Part shown: positions 23,259 through 32,900 of the stretch, piece by piece
How positions within the stretch are numbered: the first letter of the stretch is position 1
Layout: each line of letters begins with the position of its first letter
Source of the DNA: Palaemon carinicauda
Taxonomy: Eukaryota; Arthropoda; Malacostraca; Decapoda; Palaemonidae
DNA length: 64,000 nucleotides
Assembly (NCBI RefSeq): GCF_036898095.1
Contig: NC_090728.1
Coordinates: 93,936,904-94,000,903, forward strand
Reading direction: 5' to 3'
Notes under the pieces: model-generated
What the model was told of the DNA's origin: nothing
What the model saw: the letters and a program-made list of their open reading frames with translations, nothing else
Database searches by the model: none
Made by a program: the position numbers and the translations under genes

Positions 23259-25160
23259 AGCCGAAGCGAGGCTACGGCCCTGTGAGGGACACCGGAGTGG
23301 GGTTGTCTGAGAAGCTCGTGTCGTGGAGGAAGCTCCCTTGGGAGTTCCGTCAGGAGTTGCAGAAGGTCCGGAAACCATTCCGCGTGATGCCATAGCGGAG
23401 CTACTAGAGTCATGGAACAGTTGACCGATAGTCTGGTCCTGTTGAGCACCCTTCTCATCAGACAGAATGGTGGGAAGGCGTACACGTCGATGTTGTCCCA
23501 CCGTTGCTGGAAAGCATCTTGCCAGAGTGCCTTGGGGTCCGGGACTGGTGAGCAGTACAGGGGCAGCTTGAAGTTCAAGGCTGTCGCGAACAAGTCCACC
23601 GTCGGGGAACCCCACAAAGTCAGGACTTTGTTGGCTATCTGAGGATCCAAAGACCACTCGGTACTCACTATCTGCGAAGCCCTGCTCAGACTGTCGGCGA
23701 GCACATTCCTCTTGCCAGGAATGAAGCGAGCTGATAGTGTTATCGAGTGGGTTTCGGTCCACCTCAGAGTCTCTACTGCAAGATGGGATAGCTGTTGCGA
23801 AAAAGTGCCTCCCTGCTTGTTGATATAAGCCACTACCGTGGTGTTGTCGCTCATCACCACCACGGAGTGACCCGCCAGGAACCGTTGGAACTGTTGAAGG
23901 GCCAGAAAGACGGCCTTCAATTCTAGCAGGTTGATGTGTAGGCACTTTTCTGATTCTGACCAAAGGCCTGAGGCCCTCTGGTTCAGAACGTGCGCCCCCC
24001 GCCCTTCTTTTGACGCGTCCGAAAACAGAGTCAATTCCGGGGAAAGGACGAGAAGACTCACTCCCTTTCGCAGGTTCTCGTCGGCCAGCCACCACCGCAA
24101 GTCCGTCTGTTCCAGAGACCCCATTGGGATCAGAGTGTCCGGGGAATCGGATCCTTGATTCCACCGGGACTTGAGCCGCCATTGAAGGGATCTCATCCTG
24201 AGGCGGCTGTTTGGAACCAGACGGGCCAGGGAGGATAGGTGGCCCAAGAGACGCAACCACGATTGGGCGGGGAGTTCTTTTCGCCTGAGGAAAGGTTCCG
24301 CCACCCTCCTCAGCCTTGCTATCCGGTCGTCTGATGGAAAGGCTTTGTGGAGATTGGTGTCTATTAGCATGCCTAGATAAACCAGTCGTTGGGACGGCTG
24401 CAGAGAGGACTTCTCGAGGTTTACCACGATCCCCAGATCCTGGCAAAGATCTAGAAGCCTGTCTCGGTGTCGAAGAAGGGTCGACTCCGAGTCTGCTAGG
24501 ATCAGCCAATCGTCTAGGTAACGAAGGAGACGAATGCCGTTCCTGTGCGCCCAAGTCGAAATCAGGGTGAACACTCTGGTGAACACCTGAGGAGCTGTGG
24601 AGAGACCGAAACACAGCACCTTGAACTGGTAGATCTTGTTGTCTAGGCAGAATCTCAGGTACTTCCTGGAAGACGGATGGATTGGGATCTGGAAGTACGC
24701 ATCCTTTAGATCCAGTGTACACATGAAGTCTTGTGGTCTCACCGCAAGTCTGACTGTGTCTGCTGTCTCCATGCTGAACCGGGTTTGTTTGACAAACCTG
24801 TTCAGAGCCGAGAGATCGATGACGGGTCTCCAGTCTCCAGTAGCCTTCTTTACAAGAAAGAGTCGACTGAAGAAGCCTGGAGAGCCGTCCACGACCTCCT
24901 GGAGAGCACCCTTCTCGAACATGGTCTTGACTTCGGCCTGAAGGGCCAGCCCCTTTGCCGATCCCATGGCATAGGAGCTCAACGACACTGGATTCGCTGT
25001 CAGGGGAGGTTGAGATGACGTGAACGGGACGCGATAACCTTGGCCGATCACCGAGATCGTCCAAGCATCGGCCCCGAGATGTTGCCACCTGCGGACGCAA
25101 CGCTGAAGGCATCCCCCCACAGGTGGACACGCAGGGGGACTGCCACCCCTAGGGCTTGCG
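23075..25160 (-). CDS. Reverse transcriptase, RNase H and methyltransferase-like protein (DIRS e1)
   Basis: Reading down from the gag stop: DIRS-type N-terminus (WTISVIGQGYRVPF), RT domain with LDLKDAYFQIPIHPSSRKYL, FGLSTAPQVFTRVF and the YLDDW catalytic box, then RNase H with SDASKEGRGAHV, HINLLELKAVFLAL, SDNTTVVAYINKQGG and NVLADSLSR (D, E, D, D), then a region starting VDLFATALNFKLPLY with YAFPPF that corresponds to the Dam-like methyltransferase domain described in DIRS elements. The frame has no ATG between the gag stop and MGSAKG; it is in the +1 frame relative to gag and stays open to 25462, so expression likely needs frameshifting at or before the gag stop (see CCC-TAG at 25149-25154). 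Its 3' end overlaps the recombinase. It appears intact. Confidence 0.9.
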
Positions 25161-28100
25161 GCCGCGGCCGCCACCCCTAGAAGTCTTGCCTCCCCTGGAG
25201 GACTTACCACCCCTCTTGACCTTGGCTGGAAAGGGCTGGGGCTTAGACACCACTTTCTTAGCTGCCGGTGCCTGTTTTGGAGCCTTACGAGGCTGTTGCT
25301 GCTGTTGTGGCGGGGCTGGAGGCTTATAGGGCCGAGTTGTAAGGGCCCTGTGGAGGAGGGAGTCCGTGCTGGATTTCCTCCACCTCTCAGCCGTTCGCTC
25401 CAAGTCTTGAGGCTCAAACAGGCTCTCCCCCAGGAGGGAGGCATGTTGGAGCCTACACACATCTACGGCGGGGACCTTCGGATGGAATCTCTCGGACACA
25501 GCATCGCGACGCTTCAACACCGAGTTGGCCCACAGGGTGGTAACCTGGTGCGCCAAGAACTCGATGGAGCGGGTGCCCGAGAGCAAGAAGGTCTCTAGGG
25601 CCTTCCTATTGGTCTCCTTGGACAAGTCCTCAGATCGCAATAGGATGCCCAGAGATCCTAACCAGAAGTCCAGCCACGAAGTGGCCTGCATGGCACACTT
25701 AGCGACCTTCTCGTGGTTAAGGATCTCTGCCGCCGAGAACGACACCTGCCGGGCAGAGAGTTTCTCCAAGGGAACTCCCTTCGCCAGCTCCTCCACAGAG
25801 TGATGGAGCGGAAGAGCGAGGTTGTGCTCACCCAGGATCTCGAAATACCTCCTCTGCTGAAGGCGAGGAGGAGGGATGAGTTTGTTCCCGGCAGTGGAAC
25901 GACTGGAGGAGGCAAGAAGTGCGAGCTGAGCATTGGCCCTAGCTCTGGCACTCTTCAGCCCCCGAGACCAGGGCAGAGCTGCACTGGTCTTAGGGGCCTT
26001 CCGAACGTCGAACACTTCATCCAGAATTGTGTCTTTGCCTTCACGGGGGGGGATGACTGGATCCGTAAGACTGTTAAGTTGCCTTATCAGGCTTAGGACC
26101 TGCCAGAAGGCATGTTCGGACTCTTGCTGTTCTCCTCCCTGCGGGCTGGCAGCTAAGTCTCCTGCCCCAGGAATCTCTTCCTGGGGTGATACGTGGACAT
26201 TCCCCTGGGTAGTCATGGGTTCCTGTCGAATCCTTGCAGAGGATTTAGGGATGGTCTTGGAATCCTTGGGCTCCCTCCTAGGAGGGATACAGGATCCCAA
26301 CAACGAGGTTCGAGGGGCCCCTTCCTCACGAGACGATTCTCCTGCCTGAAGCGAAGTCTCCCCCCCTGGTGCCGGGGGGAAGACTACCGGTCCACTGGAC
26401 TCACCTGAGGACGGAAAGGCCTCGTCCACGGGAGAAGGAGAGAGTACTCGTGCAGGAGAGGGGACCCTCGAGACCGACCTCTTGGGAACCAACTTCGCCC
26501 TGGGGGAAGTCACCACGAAGTCCACTCCTCTCTTTCTCTTCAGCGTAGGAGAGACAGCCGCTGGTTTGTTACCCTGGCCGGCGAGTGCTGGTTTCATAAC
26601 CCTCACTAACGCCCGTGCCAGTGGACCAAACCAAGTCTGCTGCTCAAAGGACACAGAGTCCGAAATCCTCGCTAAGGTGAAAGGGATCGGGCGATCCTTT
26701 GGAGTGGACACGACGGTACCTGCCTGAAAAGAAGGTGGGGAAGAATGCTGTAATGACCTGTCCTCGTCCTGCAATACCAACCTGTGCTTGGATGGAGGTG
26801 ATCCCGAGTGCCGTCTAGGAGCACGCGTCCCTGCTGCTACCACCGGCTGTGGAATTCGCCGCGAACTATGGTCGCGCGAGGGTGAACGGTCGCGCAAAGG
26901 CGAATGGTTGCGCGGGTGATCGCGCGGGCGCACAGGCGAGCGGTCGCGCGGGCGCGCAGGCGAGCGGTCGCGCGGGCGCGCAGGCGAGCGATCGCGCGGG
27001 CGCGCAAGCGAGCGATCACGCGGGCGCGCAGGCGAGTGGGCGTGAGGGTGGGCAGGTAAATGAACACGTGTCCGAGGCGACGAACGCAAGCGATGGCGCG
27101 ACGGCGAGGGATCGTGCTGCCGCGTAGGTGAAGAAGATCGCTGGCGATAATGATCACGTGATGGTAAGCGATGGCGAGCAGCATGTGAAGGTAAATGATT
27201 GCGCGCAAGAGGGCGGTCGTTCAGGGTTGCGCGATGAGGAGCAGCATGCGTAAGCGGGCTATCGTTCAGGGTTGTGCGATGGCGAGCAGCATGCGCAGGT
27301 GAATGATCGCGTGAAAGGGTGCGATGGTGATCAGCATCCGCAGGAAGGCGATCGTTCAGGGTTGTGCGATGAGGAGCAGCATGCGTAAGCGGGCGATCGT
27401 GCAGGGTTGTGCGATGGCGAGCAGCATGCGCAGGTGAATGATCGCGTGAAAGGGTGCGATGGTGATCAGCATCCGCAGGAGGGCGATCGTTCAGGGTATT
27501 GCGATGAGGAGCAGCATGCGTAAGCGGGCGATCGTGCAGGGTTGTGCGATGGCGAGCAGCATGCGTAAGCGGGCGATCGTGCAGGGTTGTGCGATGGTGA
27601 TCAGCATCCGCAGGAGGGCGATCGTTCAGGGTATTGCGATGAGGAGCAGCATGCGTAAGCGGGCGATCATACAGGTTCGTGCGATGGCGGGCAGCATGTG
27701 AAGGTGATCGCTGGCGAACTGGTGATCGCTGGCGAGCTGGTGATCGCTGGCGAGCTGGTGATCGCTGGCGAGCAGAAGGTCGACGCGTGTCCTGTGAGAG
27801 GATAGGTTCACGAGCAGGAACGGGAAGATCGCTGGCGCGTTGGCGAACATGTGTTTCTGACACACGCGCAGCACGATGTTGCGTAGCCACAGGACCAGGT
27901 GGATGGTGAGCAGGGAGTTCAGCAGGAACTAAAGGGTGGTCAGAGACCGCAGGGCGATGGTCCTCAAATGAGCGCTGACGCTCGGAAGAGAGCTGACGAG
28001 CAGGAGAGCGCTGGCGAGGGGGGCGAACCTCAGGAGAGAGCCGACGAGCAGGTGAGCGTCGGCGAGCAGGAGAGTCTTGGCGAGCAGGAGATCGTCGACG

Positions 28101-29231
28101 AGCAGGAGATCGCTGGCGAGCAGGAGATCGCTGGCGAGCAGGAGATCGCTGGCTAGCAGGAGAGCGCTTGTGCGCTGGCCCTGCTCGCGTAAGGGAAGAA
28201 TCCCTTAGCCCCGAAGGGACCGTTGCCCGTCGGGTGACGAGTTCTCCAGAAGGCGAAGATCCGGCAGGAGATGGAGAGCGGTCCGCAGAGAGGTTCAAGG
28301 AGGGCGGAGCAGTCGGTTGAGGCTGACGAGGAGAGTCCCCCCCGGAGGACGAAGACCCAAAAAGGCGCCTCTTAGTCCCCCTGTAAGGGGAAGGGAGGCC
28401 CTTGTGGCGTAGAGGGCGGTGAGCCTTACGGCGGAGGCGGCCTCGGGGGAGATCGTCGGGACCATCGGTCCTCCGAAGGGGAGTCTCCTTCAAAACACTT
28501 CCCTCAGAAGGAAGCTGGGCAGCAGTCGAGACCGAAGGACTCACTTCCCCCTTCGAAGGATGCACGGAAGGAGGAGGAGAGCCTAGAGCACCATCACCAG
28601 CAACAGCACCTGCGTCGGAAGGCCCAGCCACGTCGGAGGCCTCTGTCACCACGACGTCGACAATAGACAGAGGGTCTACCTCCGCTACCACCGGCGACTG
28701 TTTAACAGCGGCCCCCAACGAGACAAGGTCAATAAGAGCGACCCTGGAGGGCAAGCCCTTAAGCCCCAGGGACGACCAAATCTGCAACAGATCATCACTG
28801 GATAAAGTATTATTATCAATAACCTCCCCCGGAGGAGGAGGGGGAACCGCCTCGCTATGGGAGGCGACGCCCTCTCCCCCCACCGAAGGTAGGGAAACAG
28901 AACAAGGGCCTGCGCTCCCACTCGGACGACTCTCCTTAGGAGGCGGACGAGGGGGAGCTTCGGAGGAGGTTTGGGCGGCGGAAGAAGAGTCCTGAGAACC
29001 TTCCTCCTTCAAGGCTAACCCCGGAGGAGAACGGTCTCTCTTGGACTTCTTCTTACGCCGACGGCCAAACCTCTCCCACTGGGAGGCAGACCACTCCCTG
29101 CACTCACGGCACATGTTATCCTGGTCGCACCGTCGGCCCCGACATTGAGGGCAGAGGGTGTGAGGATCCGTAATCACGTCCGACATGAAAGTCCCACAAG
29201 GACGGCCGGCAACTCCAGGGCATGTCCGCAT
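25149..29231 (-). CDS. Gag-like protein with cysteine cluster and SR-rich repeats (DIRS e1)
   Basis: The frame is open for 1360 codons from ATG 29231. A further ATG at 29276 exists, but MRTC at 29231 is the start conserved in e4 (34009). The N-terminus has nine Cys (CPGVAGRPCGTF, LCPQCRGRRC, MCRECREW), a likely zinc-binding module. Next come a basic segment (GRRRKKKSKRDR), acidic and proline-rich linkers, then long arrays: SPARQR hexamers, HAARHRTTLHDRPL-type units and SPARPRDR octamers. The C-terminal third (residues about 1080-1300) is conserved in e4 and globular-looking (TSWLDFWLGSLGILLRSEDL). It ends in an RG-rich tail (GGKSSRGGKTSRGGGRGRK), an RNA-binding type. Presumed role: nucleocapsid. 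No retroviral gag domain is recognised. Confidence 0.88.
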   Translation of the reverse strand: MRTCPGVAGRPCGTFMSDVITDPHTLCPQCRGRRCDQDNMCRECREWSASQWERFGRRRKKKSKRDRSPPGLALKEEGSQDSSSAAQTSSEAPPRPPPKESRPSGSAGPCSVSLPSVGGEGVASHSEAVPPPPPGEVIDNNTLSSDDLLQIWSSLGLKGLPSRVALIDLVSLGAAVKQSPVVAEVDPLSIVDVVVTEASDVAGPSDAGAVAGDGALGSPPPSVHPSKGEVSPSVSTAAQLPSEGSVLKETPLRRTDGPDDLPRGRLRRKAHRPLRHKGLPSPYRGTKRRLFGSSSSGGDSPRQPQPTAPPSLNLSADRSPSPAGSSPSGELVTRRATVPSGLRDSSLTRAGPAHKRSPASQRSPARQRSPARQRSPARRRSPARQDSPARRRSPARRLSPEVRPPRQRSPARQLSSERQRSFEDHRPAVSDHPLVPAELPAHHPPGPVATQHRAARVSETHVRQRASDLPVPAREPILSQDTRRPSARQRSPARQRSPARQRSPVRQRSPSHAARHRTNLYDRPLTHAAPHRNTLNDRPPADADHHRTTLHDRPLTHAARHRTTLHDRPLTHAAPHRNTLNDRPPADADHHRTLSRDHSPAHAARHRTTLHDRPLTHAAPHRTTLNDRLPADADHHRTLSRDHSPAHAARHRTTLNDSPLTHAAPHRATLNDRPLARNHLPSHAARHRLPSRDHYRQRSSSPTRQHDPSPSRHRLRSSPRTRVHLPAHPHAHSPARPRDRSLARPRDRSPARPRDRSPARPRDRSPVRPRDHPRNHSPLRDRSPSRDHSSRRIPQPVVAAGTRAPRRHSGSPPSKHRLVLQDEDRSLQHSSPPSFQAGTVVSTPKDRPIPFTLARISDSVSFEQQTWFGPLARALVRVMKPALAGQGNKPAAVSPTLKRKRGVDFVVTSPRAKLVPKRSVSRVPSPARVLSPSPVDEAFPSSGESSGPVVFPPAPGGETSLQAGESSREEGAPRTSLLGSCIPPRREPKDSKTIPKSSARIRQEPMTTQGNVHVSPQEEIPGAGDLAASPQGGEQQESEHAFWQVLSLIRQLNSLTDPVIPPREGKDTILDEVFDVRKAPKTSAALPWSRGLKSARARANAQLALLASSSRSTAGNKLIPPPRLQQRRYFEILGEHNLALPLHHSVEELAKGVPLEKLSARQVSFSAAEILNHEKVAKCAMQATSWLDFWLGSLGILLRSEDLSKETNRKALETFLLSGTRSIEFLAHQVTTLWANSVLKRRDAVSERFHPKVPAVDVCRLQHASLLGESLFEPQDLERTAERWRKSSTDSLLHRALTTRPYKPPAPPQQQQQPRKAPKQAPAAKKVVSKPQPFPAKVKRGGKSSRGGKTSRGGGRGRKP
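26850..28165. repeat. Minisatellite zone within e1 gag (18-, 24- and ~60-bp units)
   Basis: 26920-27040 has 24-bp units of the type GGGCGCGCAGGCGAGCGGTC (SPARPRDR). 27180-27680 has longer units built on GAGCAGCATGCG and GGGCGATCGTGCAGGGTTGT. 27710-27775 has 18-bp GCTGGCGAGCTGGTGATC units. 28060-28165 has 18-bp GAGCAGGAGATCGCTGGC units (SPARQR). All period lengths keep the gag frame open. Confidence 0.9.
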
Positions 29232-29349
29232 ATTAAATAAAAGAAAATAACTGAAGGTCAACTTCCAACCAATCACACAAGCTGAAAAGAAAAAGAAGAA
29301 AATTAAAGGCTGTCACGAAGGCGATGAACAGACACGTCTGATCACCGTC

Positions 29350-29543
29350 GAGCCAAAAGTGAAGTGAAGCAAGTCACCGGTGTGTGGAGGGGGGAGGGGT
29401 AGCAAGCTACCCTTCCCCACCCCCCGCTAACTAGCGCGGGGGTAATTAACCCTCGTTAAAAACTATTGGCTCGTCATTTCAGCTGCGCTAAAAGTAAACC
29501 CCTTTGTAAATAGCGTGGTTTGTATTTCGGTTACGGAACAAAA
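29350..29543. repeat. 5' ITR of e1
   Basis: Inverted copy of 21413-21577. It contains two dyads: GGGTAGC-AA-GCTACCC at 29397-29412 and CGCTAACTAGCG at 29425-29436. The tip GGTTACGGAACAAA reaches 29543, where e4 RT codons resume. Confidence 0.92.
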
Positions 29544-29880
29544 ACCCGTTCAGGGTCAAGAGGTCGATGACTGGTCTCCAGCCTCCAGACGCCTTTCTCA
29601 CAAGAAAGAGTCGACTGTAGAAGCCTGGGGACCCGTCTACGACCTCCTGGAGAGCGTCCTTCTCCAACATGGTCTGGACTTCGGCCCGGAGGGCCTGCCC
29701 TTTTGCCGATCCCATGGCAAAAGAGCTCAACGACACTGGGTTCGCTGTCAGGGGAGGTAGAGAGGCTGTGAATGGGACGCGATAACCTAGGGAGATCAAG
29801 GAGATCGTCCAGGCATCCGCCCTGAGTTGCTGCCACCTTGTCGCGCAACTCTGATGGCATCCCCCCACTGGTGGACATGC
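29544..29880 (-). pseudogene. DIRS RT fragment, upstream half of the gene interrupted by e1
   Basis: The minus strand reads WTISLISLGYRVPFTASLPP, SAKGQALRAEVQTMLEKDAL and SGGWRPVIDLLTLNGF. The last residues correspond to DLSALNRF of e1, and the next residues of the gene are found at 21378 on the other side of e1. The apparent continuation LFRNRNTNHAI is e1 ITR sequence, not protein. No ATG was needed for recognition; the start is presumably shared with gag as in e1. Confidence 0.9.
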
Positions 29881-29911
29881 AGGGGGATTGCCAACCCTAG
29901 CGCTTCTGGCC

Positions 29912-32900
29912 TCAGCTGGTACCTCTAGGGTTTTTGCCTCCCCTGGAGGACTTCTTGCCCCTCCTGCTCTTGGCAGGAAAGGGCTTAGACACCTTGGGCT
30001 TCGCTGCGGTGGTCGTCATCTTCGTGTCCTTAGCAGGACGGGGCTGCTGGGCTGCTGGAAGCTTGTAGGGCCTTGATGTCAGGGCCCTATGGATGAGGGA
30101 ATCCTGGTTGGATTTCCTCCACCTCTCAGCAGTGAGCTCCACGTCCTTAGGCTCAAACAGGCCCTTACCGAGAACGGAAGTGTGTCTGAGCCTGCTAGAC
30201 TCCGCACTGGGTACCTTATGGTGGAACCTCTCGGCCACAGCGTCCCTACGCTTGAGGATCGTGTTGGCCCACAAGCTCGAGACTTGGTGGGACAGAAACT
30301 CAATGGTCCGTGTGCCTGAGAGAAGAAAGATTTCCAGTGCTTTCCTGGTGCTCTCCTTGGAAAGGTCCTCGGACCACACCAGGATGCCCAGAGACCCCAG
30401 CCAGATGTCGAGCCATGAAGTGGCCTGCATGGCGCACTTGATGACCTTCTCCTGGCTCAGGATCTCAGTGGCTGAGAAGGACACATGCCGGTTGGAGAGT
30501 CTCTCAAGAGGGACTCCCCCTGTGAGTTCTTCCATGGAGTGATGCAAGGGAAGACTTAGAGAAGACTCCTCGAGGATCTCAAAGTACCTCCTCTGATGGA
30601 CTCGAGGAGGAGGGAGGAGCTTATTACCGGCACTCGATCTGCTGGAGGAGGCAAGCTCAGCGAGCTGGCCCTCGACCTTGTCTCTGGCACTCTTCATCCC
30701 TTGGGACCAGGGCAAAGCTGCTCTGGCCCTAGAGGGTTTCTGAGTGCCGTAGATGCGGTCCAGGACCGTGTCCTTCCCTTCACGAGGTGGGACCTCAGGG
30801 TCTGGGATCCCATTAAGGTTCCTCATGAGGGTCAGGACTTGCCAGAACGCATGTTCTGACTCCTGGTGCTCTCCTCCTGAAGGGCTTGCAGTGAAGTCTC
30901 CCATCCCCAGGGGCTCTTCCTGGGGGGACACGTGGACATCCTCGACGGCTCTAGACGGTTCCTGCCTGATCCTAGCTGACGATTTAGGAATCGTCTTAGA
31001 GTCCTTAGGCTCCCTTCTGGGCGGGATACAGGACTCGAGCAGCGAAGGAGGCAGGTCCTTCTCCACCTCTGGACGAGAAGACTTCTCGGGGAGAGGAGGA
31101 ACCTCCCCCATTGGTGCGATGGGGGGAGTATTCCTGCTCGTCCGACTCTCCTGAGGAGGGGTAATCCTCCTCCGCAGGGGAGGGCGAGGTCTGAGGGGGA
31201 GTAGGAGCCTTGCATAAGGATCTGCGGGGGGACAGAATAGGCCTCGGAGGAGGATCCACGGGAGAGACTCCTCTCTTCCTCTTCGGGGGGGAGGAAGCTG
31301 CCGCTGGTTCGCGACCCGAGTCAGAGAGGGCTGGCTTAATCGCCCGCACAAGAGCTCTGAGAAGGGTGCCGAACCAGGGGTGCTGACTGACAGCCGCGCT
31401 GTCAGACACTCCCTCTGGAGGGAAGGGGATCGAGGGATCCCTAGGAGGAGTCGACAAATGAGGGTTCGCCTGCAGGGCTGAAAGAGAAGAATCCCTAGAC
31501 CTGTCCAGGGAGCGCTCCTCCTCTGGCGAGCGCGCTGGTCTGCGCTTGCGAGGAGGGGAACGTGACGAGGAAGAATCCGCCTGGCGGCGATCGCGCTGGG
31601 GCTCGTGCAACAGGCCCTGGTCAGGGTCGCGCATGGATGGATGGCGCGATACTGCAAACTCGCTCGCACCCGCGTGGGCGGGGGCGGGCGCGAGGGCGTA
31701 ATGGCGCGCAGGTGGGAGTTCAGGAGCAATGGCGGGCGCGTGGGCGCGCAGCAGCTGGAGCGGGAACATGGCCCCGAGAGCGCGTAGGCGATGGTGTAGG
31801 CGTGCGGCGATCAGGAGCTGGGCAGGAGGCCGAACGCGCTGACGCGGCCCCGAGGGGCGCGAGATAACGAGGGCGCCTGAGCACGAGTCCGGAAGAACCA
31901 GCTGAGGGCGCGGCAGCGCTGGAGCAGGGTCGCGAGCGACCTGGGGGCGAGAGGGTTGGCGCTGCTCTGGTAAGACTGGCACACTCGCCTGTGGGCGCGC
32001 TGGTCGCGTTGGCGATCGTGGGCGCGCATCAGGATGCGGTCGCTTCGGAGTGCGAGGCTGAATAGGCCGCGCGGGGCAAGCCGCGTGCGGGCGCTCCAGA
32101 GTTTGTTGGGCAACCTTAGTTGTCTTAAATACAGGAACGGGGCGTGTAGCAGGAACAGGGCGCGATACTGGGGCGTCGTGCGCGATCGTATCGGTAGCAA
32201 GCTCGTGCGGTCCCAGAGGCGGCCGTGAGCGCCCGTGCGCTGACTTGGAAGTCTCTTGGGCGACGCGCTGAGCTATAGCGACGCGTGGTCGTGTTGGTGA
32301 GCGCGTGGGCGCTGGTACAGGAACTACGCGCGGACGCGTATCGCGTGTCTCCCTAGGTGGGCCCGATGGATCTACGGTAACGCGCGTGCACGTTGGTGTG
32401 CTGGAACTGGAACCGGGCGTGGGAGCGTGTCGCGCTTTTCCCCCGAGGGGCGCGACTAGTCCGCAGGAACCTGAGGGCGCCTGTGCGCCAACTCAGGAAC
32501 CTCCTAGACCGGTCGCGATGAAACAGGAACTGGGGGGCGCCGAGGCACTGGAGGGCGCGTGGGAGCAGGTGGCCGCTGGGGCACCGGTGGACGCGTAGGC
32601 GCCGTATCAGGAACTGGGCGCGCGTGCGCAGGTGAGCACGGTGGCGCTATATCAGAAGCAGGGCGCGTATGAGCAGTTGGGCGCTTGCGCGCTACTTCAG
32701 GAACTGCTGGAGGGTGACATGGCGCCGAGGGGTGTGGGCGCACAGGTGGACCCTGGTGCGTGGCAGGAACAGAGGCGCGAACGCCTAAGGGTGAGCGCCG
32801 AGGCGCTATGTCAGGATCAGCAGGAACAACAGCAGGCGGGCGTGCAGGCGGTGCCTGGCGCTCAGGGGCGAGAGGCGGTTTCGCGCTCAAGTCCCTGTAG

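Larger units (their letters stand above)
21379..29543 (-). mobile_element. Nearly complete DIRS-type retrotransposon e1 (family 1)
   Basis: Length is about 8.17 kb. Order on the minus strand: 5' ITR (29543-29350), gag, RT/RNase H/methyltransferase-like, tyrosine recombinase, ICR and 3' ITR (21731-21379). It interrupts an older DIRS (e4): the e4 RT gene stops at 21378 and resumes at 29544. No flanking duplication is visible beyond an ambiguous A-run, as expected for recombinase-mediated insertion. The only obvious lesion is one TAG in the recombinase. This structure (no LTRs, no integrase, inverted ends, YR gene) is diagnostic of DIRS retrotransposons. Confidence 0.93.

Noticed and set aside
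23259..25130. Upstream part of the 872-codon minus-strand frame leading into the e1 recombinase
   Set aside because: It overlaps the well-supported RT gene in another frame and has no conserved motif; only the part below about 23258 is recombinase. The same holds for 50384-51538 in e2.
25296..26408. Plus-strand open frames of 100-138 codons opposite e1 gag
   Set aside because: They are antisense shadows of the long gag frame with no motif or independent support.
26850..27700. Regular short repeats that might suggest a CRISPR array
   Set aside because: Units are contiguous 18-60 bp tandem repeats inside an open gag frame, without unique spacers or cas genes, in a eukaryotic setting.
21379..29543. 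Interpretation of e1 as an endogenous virus or LTR retrotransposon
   Set aside because: There are no LTRs, no integrase, protease or envelope; inverted termini, ICR and a tyrosine recombinase identify DIRS.
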